NCBI GenBank assembly: GCA_964569015.1
Contig: CAZMSN010000076.1
Span: forward strand, 1 to 6,952
Origin: CAYQEC01 sp964569015
GTDB lineage: Bacteria; Actinomycetota; Acidimicrobiia; Spongiisociales; UBA5794
Length of the DNA stretch: 6,952 nt
Direction: 5' to 3'
This document shows positions 1 to 4,905 of the stretch, one piece after another (the first letter of the stretch is position 1; every line of letters starts with the position of its first letter). The translations under genes and the position numbers were made by a program. The notes beneath the pieces are model-generated. The model did no database searches and had not been told where the DNA came from. It worked only from the letters and a program-made list of their open reading frames with translations.

Positions 1-42
1 ACGGGGACGGACCGCCCGCCACTCGTTATCCTGCCGTCTCCT

Positions 43-909
43 GTGGGAATCATCGACATCCTCACCGCCGGCGCCCCTTCGTTCTCGTTCGAGTTCTTCC
101 CGCCACGAGACGAGGAGGGCTTGAAGCGTCTACTCCAGACGATCGCCGAATTGCGTCCCTACCAACCCGGCTACGTGTCGGTCACCTACGGGGCGGGCGG
201 ATCGACCCGCCGGCTCACCGTCGACCTGGTGAAGAGGATCAAGGCCGAGACCGGCATCGAGACCGTGGCCCACGTCACCTGTGTGGGTGCCGGCCGGCGG
301 GAGATCGCCGCAGTGCTCGACGAACTCGCCGAAGCGGGCATCGAGAACGTGCTGGCGTTGCGCGGCGATCCGCCCCGAGGGGAGACGAGCTTCACGCCGG
401 TCGAAGGCGGATTCCTCCACGCCAGTGAGCTCGTGGCGTTCATCAAGGCCAACTACTCGTTCTCGGTCGCCGCGGCCTGCTACCCCGAGAAGCATCCCGA
501 AGCGCCGAGCCTCCTGAGAGATCTGGCACACCTCAAAGAGAAGGTGGACGCCGGCGCAGAAGTGCTGGTGACCCAACTCTTCTTCGACAACGCCGCGTAC
601 TTCCGGTTCGTCGAACGAGCCCGCGAGATGGGCATCGAGGCCCCGATCATCGCCGGCATCATGCCGATCACGAGCCTGGCGCAGATCAAACGGTTCACCG
701 CCATGTGCGGTGCGACGATCCCCGGAGATCTCCTCGAAGCTCTGGAAGCCACCGGCGGGGATCCGGAGAAGGTCACCGACATCGGAGTTGCCCGCGCCAT
801 CGCACAATCGCGAGGCCTTCTCGAAGGCGGCGCGCCCGGGATCCACTTCTACACCCTCAACCGCTCCAACGCCACGAGGCGGGTCATCGAAGCCATCCGA
901 CGGGGCTGA
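43..909 (+). CDS. metF: 5,10-methylenetetrahydrofolate reductase (MetF)
   Basis: Cytosolic flavoenzyme of one-carbon metabolism. It reduces 5,10-methylene-THF to 5-methyl-THF, the methyl donor for methionine synthesis. The 288 residues match the length of bacterial MetF, which lacks the eukaryotic regulatory domain. Family motifs appear in order: SFEFFPP with the likely catalytic Glu17; VSVTYGAGGSTR (46-57); HVTC (77-80); ALRGDPP with Asp109 (equivalent of the FAD-interacting Asp120 of E. coli, from memory); CYPEKHPEA (146-154); TQLFFD with Gln178; IIAGIMPI; and PGIHFYTLNRS near the C-terminus. The GTG start puts 12 residues ahead of SFEFFPP, which fits the family, but no Shine-Dalgarno is visible and the frame is open to the window edge, so a start further upstream is possible. 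TATCCT at 27-32 could be a -10 box for a near-leaderless transcript; this is weak. The gene converges on the radical SAM gene. Identification is firm; the exact start is not. Confidence 0.96.
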   Translation: MGIIDILTAGAPSFSFEFFPPRDEEGLKRLLQTIAELRPYQPGYVSVTYGAGGSTRRLTVDLVKRIKAETGIETVAHVTCVGAGRREIAAVLDELAEAGIENVLALRGDPPRGETSFTPVEGGFLHASELVAFIKANYSFSVAAACYPEKHPEAPSLLRDLAHLKEKVDAGAEVLVTQLFFDNAAYFRFVERAREMGIEAPIIAGIMPITSLAQIKRFTAMCGATIPGDLLEALEATGGDPEKVTDIGVARAIAQSRGLLEGGAPGIHFYTLNRSNATRRVIEAIRRG

Positions 910-926
910 AGCCGCTCGCCGCGGCT
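910..926. terminator. GC hairpin in the metF/radical SAM convergent gap
   Basis: AGCCGC (910-915), a 5-nt loop and GCGGCT (921-926) form a perfect 6-bp stem. It fills most of the 25-nt gap between the stop codons of metF and the minus-strand radical SAM gene. No T-tract follows on either strand. Being symmetric, it could act as a shared bidirectional terminator, as U-less hairpins are proposed to do in actinobacteria. Function is inferred from position and dyad only. Confidence 0.45.
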
Positions 927-934
927 CACCCCGC

Positions 935-2014
935 TCAGTCTCGCCGGAAGCGACGCACGTAGTAGCGCTCCCCGCGGTAGGCCACTTCCACGAGGCTGCC
1001 GTCCTCGACGAGATCATCGATGACCGACCAGGCAGCACCGGTTCGAGCGAGGAGCCGGTGGACGGCGGAGGCTCGCATGGGATGCACGGCGGCGATGCTC
1101 AGCAGGTCACGGCGGGGATCGCCACTGGAGGCGAAGGCGTCTCCCTCGTAGCCGACGAGGTACTCGACTTGGGAAACATGTTCCGACATGAGCTGATGCG
1201 CCCGGTTCACCGTCTTCTCGTCCGGGGCAGTGATGCCAGAGTATGGAGTGGGCCGGGTCGGGATCGCCAAGTACGCCTTGCCGATCGGTGTCTCACGGAG
1301 GAACGCACCGACGGCCGTTGCCGCCGCCGGCGAGTCGTTGATTCCAGCGACCAACATGGTCTCGGACACGATCTCGCCGTCGAAGTCGGCGGCGAACCGG
1401 CTGAGGCCGCCCATGACTGTGTCAAAGTCGAGGTCGGGATGTGGCCGGTTGATGCGGCGCCACGTGACATCGTCGCCGGCATCGACCTTGACCGACACCC
1501 AATCGGCTGTGGCGAGTGCTGCTCGAACATCGTCGCGCCACAACAGGGACCCGTTGGTGATGACGGCGATTCTCACGTCCAAAGGGCGAAGCAGCTCGAT
1601 GGCTCGCCCGAGACCATCGTCGAGGGTGGGCTCACCGTCGGGGACGAAGGTCAAATAGTCGATGCGCTCTCCCCGGTCCCGGATCCGGCGAACCTGCGCC
1701 GCCACGACGTCGGCAACGTGCTCGGGTGGGTAGAACGCACGCCGGGTCACTGACCGATCGAGGGTGGGCCCGACCTGGCAGTACAGGCACGCGTATGAGC
1801 ACACCTTCGGTGGGATGTTGTTGATTCCCACGCTGCGGCCGAGCCTCCGCGACGGCACCGGGCCGAAGACGATGGGAGTGGGCTGGCTGACATCGCGGCG
1901 TGTGCTCTCCTCAGGTCGGGCGCCGGCTCCGGCAAGGGAAGCGGGGGCGGCGTCGCCGCGGTCGGACCCGGGATCGTTCGTCATCGGTGGTCGATGCTCG
2001 AACCGGCTGTACAT
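935..2014 (-). CDS. Radical SAM protein, wyosine-synthase-like (COG0731) family
   Basis: A 359-residue radical SAM enzyme. An N-terminal stretch of about 46 residues is rich in Pro, Ala, Gly, Asp and Arg and looks disordered. The core then opens with FGPVPSRRLGRSVGINN (50-66) and the cluster motif C72-x3-C76-x2-C79, which binds the 4Fe-4S cluster that cleaves S-adenosylmethionine. TFVPDGEPTLD (122-132) is the SAM-binding 'GGE'-like segment, and ITNGS (152-156) and SVKVDA (174-179) are further barrel strands. The last ~70 residues look like a winged-helix domain ending in a basic tail. The family includes archaeal TYW1/Taw1, which makes the imidazo-G ring at tRNA position 37. This protein has no cysteine beyond the three listed, so it lacks the second cluster TYW1 needs, and its substrate is unknown. 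ATG 2014 follows AAAGG on the minus strand; Met11 is an alternative start. It lies 16 nt behind the TrmO-like gene, probably in one operon. Confidence 0.88.
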   Translation of the reverse strand: MYSRFEHRPPMTNDPGSDRGDAAPASLAGAGARPEESTRRDVSQPTPIVFGPVPSRRLGRSVGINNIPPKVCSYACLYCQVGPTLDRSVTRRAFYPPEHVADVVAAQVRRIRDRGERIDYLTFVPDGEPTLDDGLGRAIELLRPLDVRIAVITNGSLLWRDDVRAALATADWVSVKVDAGDDVTWRRINRPHPDLDFDTVMGGLSRFAADFDGEIVSETMLVAGINDSPAAATAVGAFLRETPIGKAYLAIPTRPTPYSGITAPDEKTVNRAHQLMSEHVSQVEYLVGYEGDAFASSGDPRRDLLSIAAVHPMRASAVHRLLARTGAAWSVIDDLVEDGSLVEVAYRGERYYVRRFRRD

Positions 2015-2030
2015 CGCATCGTCTTGCCTT

Positions 2031-2513
2031 TCAGATGTGCCCCGACTCGTCCATCAGCCTCACGTACCAGTCCGGCACCGAGAACTCCGGTGTCCCGTAG
2101 TCGGCCTGATATGCCTTGATGTCGAGGACGGGAGTCTCGTCGAAGCAGTCCAGGCCCCTCACGGCGAGCCGGGCTCCCTCCCTTCCCAAGAACTGCACCA
2201 GGGTGAGCCCGACGGGGTTGGGTCGGGTGGGGGAATCGAGGGCGAAGACTCCGAGATGGGGGAGATCCTCCAGCGCGATGCCCCTCCGGACCAGGCGCCG
2301 AGGTCGCACCTGGAGAGGGCCTATCTGGCGGGGCTCGAGTTGATCGAAGTAGCAGACGAGGAAGAGATGTGAGAAGCCGTCGATCCCCTCCAGGCCCGCC
2401 GCGAACTCCGCAAAGACCTCCACCTCACCGTCGATGTCGGGCTTCTCGGCACGCACGTCGGCCTTGCTGGCGTGCGTGTGCACCACGCCGATGGGCGTCA
2501 AATCGATTGACAT
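2031..2513 (-). CDS. trmO: TrmO/TsaA-family tRNA (t6A37) N6-methyltransferase, short form
   Basis: A 160-residue protein covering essentially one TsaA (YaeB-like) beta-barrel domain. E. coli TrmO uses SAM to add the N6-methyl of m6t6A at position 37 of tRNA-Thr. Visible family features: the opening TPIGVVHT (6-13); GLEGIDGFSHLFLVCYFD (40-57); the signature GVFALDSPTRPNPVGLTL (88-105); and DETPVLDIKAY (125-135), equivalent to the family's D-x-T-P-x-L-D-I-K. E. coli TrmO is about 235 residues; the C-terminal extension is missing here, as in archaeal and many short bacterial members, so substrate identity is less certain than family. I chose ATG 2513 because the domain begins there and GGGAG (plus-strand 2518-2522) lies 4 nt upstream. 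The frame is open 48 codons further to 2657, but that part is basic, unrelated to the family and lacks a ribosome site. It probably leads an operon with the radical SAM gene. Confidence 0.87.
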   Translation of the reverse strand: MSIDLTPIGVVHTHASKADVRAEKPDIDGEVEVFAEFAAGLEGIDGFSHLFLVCYFDQLEPRQIGPLQVRPRRLVRRGIALEDLPHLGVFALDSPTRPNPVGLTLVQFLGREGARLAVRGLDCFDETPVLDIKAYQADYGTPEFSVPDWYVRLMDESGHI

Positions 2514-2777
2514 GGATCTCCCGGTGGCCGCGACGGAGAGCCCTCCGAGTCTATCGGGCTTCCTGAATGCCCCGAAGACCGACGCGAATGGCGGGGGCAA
2601 GTGATGCCTGAGACGGTGGGCGGTGCATCGGAAACCAACGAGTTCGGCCTTGGGCACGTAGTGTTGGCTGCGGCGAATTCCCGGCCCTCGAGAAGCGTCC
2701 TATGCGCCTCGCCGACGTCATCAAGAACCTCGATCAGGCCCTGACTTTCGACGCTCAGGCTCCCGAGGAGGTGAGGT

Positions 2778-2820
2778 TCGGCGCCGGCGGAGGGTTGTCG
2801 AGTAACGTCGGCGGCGCCGA
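2778..2820. repeat. 8-bp inverted repeat upstream of the zinc-ribbon gene
   Basis: TCGGCGCC (2778-2785) and GGCGCCGA (2813-2820) are perfect reverse complements separated by 27 nt. Each arm contains the self-complementary GGCGCC. The right arm ends directly against the Shine-Dalgarno GAGGAGG (2821-2827), so an RNA hairpin here would sit at the edge of the ribosome site. It could equally be a pair of protein-binding half-sites, or chance in GC-rich DNA. Confidence 0.4.
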
Positions 2821-2827
2821 GAGGAGG
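2821..2827 (+). promoter_or_regulatory. Ribosome binding site that sets the zinc-ribbon gene start
   Basis: GAGGAGG lies 6 nt upstream of ATG 2834. It is the strongest Shine-Dalgarno in the window and decides the start against the in-frame ATG at 2702, which has only a weak purine stretch. Confidence 0.8.
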
Positions 2828-2833
2828 CTTCGA

Positions 2834-3373
2834 ATGGAACCGGTCACCTGTCCGGAATGTGGTCACGAGGTATCAACCGAGGCGAGCACCTGTCCCAACT
2901 GCGGTCATCGCATGGAGACGGCCGGCGTTGATGCGGCGCCGGGCATGTCCAAGGAGCGGGCCAAGACCCGAGATGAGCAACGGACGTGGGCCATGACGCT
3001 GCTGATCGCCGCCGGGGCGATCATCATCGGGTCCTTCATGGCGTGGGCCACGATTTCGGTACTTGGCGAGAGCGTCTCCAACTCCGGCATGGATGGCGAC
3101 GGTGCTATCACCTTGATCATCGGGGTGGCGCTTGCCCTCGTAGCCTTCTGGGGGCTGCGGACAGGCGTCAGGCGCGGCATCGCCATCTTCGCCTTGGTGG
3201 CCGCCCTCCTCGTGGTGGTCGTCGCCGTGATCGACATCAATGATGTCCAGGACTTCATGCCGGAGATATCGAGGTCGCTCGTGGAGCCCTCGATCGGCGC
3301 CGGCCTCTGGCTGGTGCTCCTCGGAGGCGGAGTCGCCGCCGTGGCGTCTTTCGGTCTCATCAGGCGCCAGTAG
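2834..3373 (+). CDS. Zinc-ribbon protein with four predicted membrane segments
   Basis: A 179-residue protein of unknown function. Residues 1-27 form a compact zinc ribbon with two knuckles, CPEC (6-9) and CPNC (20-23), each followed by GH. A charged stretch (38-51, rich in Lys, Arg and Glu) follows. Four hydrophobic segments suggest membrane helices: about 52-77, 91-108, 116-133 and 154-176. The loop between the first two (78-90) is Asp/Ser/Gly-rich; the loop between the last two (134-153) is acidic. There is no signal peptide; the ribbon is probably cytoplasmic, with both termini inside. Small membrane proteins with N-terminal zinc ribbons are common in actinobacteria and mostly uncharacterised, so I assign no function. 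The start rests on the GAGGAGG site. It appears to be a single-gene transcript: trmO is divergent upstream, and hairpins plus a 160-nt spacer separate it from the dehydrogenase gene. Confidence 0.82.
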   Translation: MEPVTCPECGHEVSTEASTCPNCGHRMETAGVDAAPGMSKERAKTRDEQRTWAMTLLIAAGAIIIGSFMAWATISVLGESVSNSGMDGDGAITLIIGVALALVAFWGLRTGVRRGIAIFALVAALLVVVVAVIDINDVQDFMPEISRSLVEPSIGAGLWLVLLGGGVAAVASFGLIRRQ

Positions 3374-3393
3374 CCGGGGAGCCCCGACAGATC

Positions 3394-3412
3394 CCGTCCT
3401 CGCCACGGACGG
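3394..3412 (+). terminator. Candidate terminator hairpin after the zinc-ribbon gene
   Basis: CCGTCC (3394-3399), a 7-nt loop and GGACGG (3407-3412) form a perfect 6-bp stem 20 nt after the stop, followed only by TTGT rather than a T-tract. A smaller CGGG/CCCG hairpin lies just upstream. Termination is inferred from position. Confidence 0.4.
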
Positions 3413-3438
3413 TTGTCCACGGGGTAGTGGGCCGTGGC

Positions 3439-3459
3439 CGACAAGGCCGTCGGTTGTCG
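3439..3459. repeat. Second inverted repeat in the 3374-3533 spacer
   Basis: CGACAA (3439-3444) and TTGTCG (3454-3459) are perfect reverse complements around a 9-nt loop. A competing stem, CCGAC (3438-3442) with GTCGG (3449-3453), uses the same bases. It lies in the spacer between the zinc-ribbon and dehydrogenase genes. It could be part of the terminator or an operator-like dyad upstream of the dehydrogenase. Confidence 0.3.
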
Positions 3460-3533
3460 AGTCGCCCGCTCATTAATTCACGTCACTGAGCTACGATGAA
3501 TCGCGCAGGCAATGAGATCGAAGAGGAATCCCC

Positions 3534-4292
3534 ATGGATACGACACGACACGAGGGCAAGACCGCCATCGTCACCGGCGCCGGGTCAGGCATCGGCAGGG
3601 CGACCGTACTCCGGCTGGCCGCAGAGGGCGCCCGGGTGGTGGGCATTGACGTGAGTGAGGATGGGCTGAAGGTCACCGGAGCCGAACTCGCCGCACAGGG
3701 GTTGGCGGCGGAGTTGCTCACCGCCGACGTCACCAACCAGGCCGACATGGAACGGGTGGTGGTGGCGGCCGGTGACAAGATCGACATCCTCGCCAACGTT
3801 GCCGGGATCATGGACCACTTCCTCCCGCTCGGCGAGCTCGACGACGCCACCTGGGATCGTGTCATCGCCGTCAACCTCACCGGGGTCATGCGCCTCACCC
3901 GGGCGGTGGTGCCGCTGATGCAGGCAGCTGGCGGCGGCGCCATCGTCACCGTGGCCTCGAAGGCTTCCCTTTCCGCCGGTGCCTCGGGGGTGGCGTACAC
4001 GTCGTCCAAGCACGGCGTGATCGGCCTGGTGAAGCACATCGCCTACTTCTACGGCCCAGCGGGCATCCGCTCCAACGCCGTGCTCCCCGGCCCGGTGGAG
4101 ACCGGCATCGGGGCCACCGCGGAGCCGAAGAGCGGCTGGGCGATGGAGCGTGCCCAGCTCTCGATGGCGACCATGAGTGCCGCCGCCCAGCCCGACGAGA
4201 TCGCCGCTGCCGTGTCCTGGCTGGCCTCGGACGAGGCGTCCAACGTCAACGGCGCCGTCGTCACCTCCGACGGAGGATGGTCCAGCGCTTGA
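3534..4292 (+). CDS. Short-chain dehydrogenase/reductase (classical SDR)
   Basis: A 252-residue classical SDR, a cytosolic NAD(P)-dependent oxidoreductase with a single Rossmann fold. The cofactor loop is TGAGSGIG (14-21). Asp39 after the second strand (VVGID) points to NAD(H) preference, and Asp65 in TADV contacts adenine. NVAG (88-91) is a variant of the usual NNAG. The catalytic tetrad is complete: Asn114, Ser142, Tyr155 and Lys159 (Y-T-S-S-K). The segment after the active site includes a PGPVETGI stretch, and the protein ends with a typical DGGWSSA tail. The substrate cannot be read from the sequence; annotations such as 3-oxoacyl-ACP reductase or glucose dehydrogenase would be guesses. 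ATG 3534 follows AAGAGG (3521-3526) at 7 nt. The upstream DNA has an unusually AT-rich patch (about 3471-3500) containing TACGAT (3492-3497), a possible -10 box with no clear -35. The gene converges on the small minus-strand gene with a 40-nt gap. Confidence 0.93.
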   Translation: MDTTRHEGKTAIVTGAGSGIGRATVLRLAAEGARVVGIDVSEDGLKVTGAELAAQGLAAELLTADVTNQADMERVVVAAGDKIDILANVAGIMDHFLPLGELDDATWDRVIAVNLTGVMRLTRAVVPLMQAAGGGAIVTVASKASLSAGASGVAYTSSKHGVIGLVKHIAYFYGPAGIRSNAVLPGPVETGIGATAEPKSGWAMERAQLSMATMSAAAQPDEIAAAVSWLASDEASNVNGAVVTSDGGWSSA

Positions 4293-4332
4293 GGAAGGCC
4301 GCGGCGTTCTGCGCCCCAGTGCCGGAGCGTCG

Positions 4333-4611
4333 TCACTCGCTCAAGCGGCGGCGGATCTCCGTCTCGTACTCGGGGAAGTAGCGGCTGATCACGGTGAGGT
4401 CGAAGCGGGACAGGATCGACTCCTTCGGCTCGCGCTCGAGCAAGAACTCGAACGACGCCTCGATCAATCGTGTGGCCTCGACTCCTCCGCCGAGGCGAGC
4501 CACGTCGGCGGGAGAGGCGGTCACTTGATGGTGGCTGGTGCCGCGTCCGTCGGCGACCTCCACCCGGTAGCGGTCGCTCTTCAGGGGGTTAACTTCGATG
4601 CTGGTGCTCAT
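4333..4611 (-). CDS. Conserved hypothetical protein, 92 residues
   Basis: Function unknown. Residues 1-31 look like beta strands with alternating polar and hydrophobic residues (SIEVNPLKSDRYRVEV), ending in a His-His pair at 27-28. Residues 44-60 form a predicted amphipathic helix containing SFEFLLERE. The C-terminal half carries a dense motif with the core RFDLTVISRYFPEYE (69-83), then a basic tail. I recall similar ~90-residue hypothetical proteins with ESILxxFDLxVIxRYFPEYE endings in several bacterial phyla, but know no assigned role. ATG 4611 follows GGAGG (plus-strand 4616-4620) by 4 nt. The frame extends 17 codons upstream without family features or a ribosome site, so I left that out. 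There is no signal peptide or membrane segment, so it is likely cytosolic. It is divergent from the helicase gene across a 294-nt spacer and convergent with the dehydrogenase. Confidence 0.8.
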   Translation of the reverse strand: MSTSIEVNPLKSDRYRVEVADGRGTSHHQVTASPADVARLGGGVEATRLIEASFEFLLEREPKESILSRFDLTVISRYFPEYETEIRRRLSE

Positions 4612-4636
4612 GGGGCCTCCAGGGATCGCCGCGGTG

Positions 4637-4650
4637 CACTGTAGGCAGTG
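4637..4650. promoter_or_regulatory. Operator-like palindrome in the divergent spacer
   Basis: CACTG (4637-4641) and CAGTG (4646-4650) are perfect reverse complements with a 4-nt centre. They lie 26 nt upstream of the small minus-strand gene, in the spacer shared with the helicase. It could be a repressor half-site pair or a small hairpin. Five-base arms are easily met by chance. Confidence 0.25.
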
Positions 4651-4689
4651 TGGCCGGACCACGATCGCGGGTCCTGCTCGGGCGGCGCC

Positions 4690-4717
4690 TTCCCAAACCC
4701 CCGAAACCTGCTAGCGT
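4690..4717 (+). promoter_or_regulatory. Candidate extended -10 promoter for the helicase gene
   Basis: TTCCCA (4690-4695), a 16-nt spacer and TAGCGT (4712-4717) resemble a sigma-70-type promoter. TGC directly precedes the -10 hexamer, giving the extended TGn form that actinobacterial RNA polymerase tolerates. The -35 match is poor. If real, transcription would begin near 4724 and leave a leader of about 180 nt before the helicase ATG. Confidence 0.3.
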
Positions 4718-4880
4718 TCCGGCGGCTGTACCGGGTGGAGGCCAGCGAAACATCGCTTCCCCGGTATTCACACGGCTCAGGTTCTCACCCGGTTGGACCG
4801 CCTCTTCGGCCGATTCTCGATCCCACAGGCGATGGACGCCGCACGGTCGAGCGAGAGATCGGCACAATCCAACCTCTCTT

Positions 4881-4892
4881 CCCCATTTGGGG
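4881..4892 (+). promoter_or_regulatory. Leader hairpin beside the helicase ribosome site
   Basis: CCCC (4881-4884), loop ATTT and GGGG (4889-4892) form a perfect 4-bp GC stem ending 2 nt before the Shine-Dalgarno AGGAG (4895-4899), which sits 6 nt from ATG 4906. The stem does not cover the ribosome site but is close enough to stack against it or modulate access. A regulatory role is inference. Confidence 0.3.
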
Positions 4893-4905
4893 CCAGGAGT
4901 CATTC

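Larger units (their letters stand above)
2514..2833. other. 320-nt divergent intergenic region
   Basis: This is the spacer between the minus-strand trmO-like gene and the plus-strand zinc-ribbon gene, so it should hold both promoters. For trmO the best -10 candidate is TAGACT on the minus strand (plus 2553-2548), 35 nt from the ATG, with no convincing -35. I found no convincing plus-strand promoter. The right half has a long inverted repeat (2778-2820) next to the zinc-ribbon ribosome site. From 2612 onward the frame of the zinc-ribbon gene is open, and 2666-2780 has coding-like codons without a recognisable family. No RNA gene is visible. Confidence 0.6.

Noticed and set aside
130..1038. Minus-strand open frame (302 codons) over metF
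   Set aside because: It is a shadow of metF, which has all family motifs; the antisense translation is low-complexity and resembles nothing known to me.
710..1753. Long plus-strand open frame (347 codons) opposite the radical SAM gene
   Set aside because: It is antisense to a gene with clear family motifs, overlaps the metF end, and its translation shows no recognisable domain. Long antisense frames are expected at this GC content.
2514..2657. 48-codon N-terminal extension of the TrmO-like protein
   Set aside because: The TsaA domain begins directly after ATG 2513, which has its own GGGAG; the extension is basic and unrelated to the family.
2498..2866. Minus-strand open frame (122 codons) across the divergent spacer
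   Set aside because: It overlaps the ends of both flanking genes in other frames, has no ribosome site I can see, and no recognisable domain.
3454..3497. Promoter for the dehydrogenase built from TTGTCG and TAATTC or TACGAT
   Set aside because: The spacings are wrong (14 nt or over 30 nt), so no consistent -35/-10 pair exists. The AT-rich patch is only mentioned with the gene.
4293..4332. GGCG/CGCC hairpin between the dehydrogenase and the small minus-strand gene
   Set aside because: Only 4 bp of stem with no T-tract; too weak to call a terminator despite the suitable convergent position.
4648..4905. 86-codon N-terminal extension of the helicase
   Set aside because: The extension resembles no helicase N-terminus, and AGGAG with correct spacing marks ATG 4906, after which the helicase domain begins at once.
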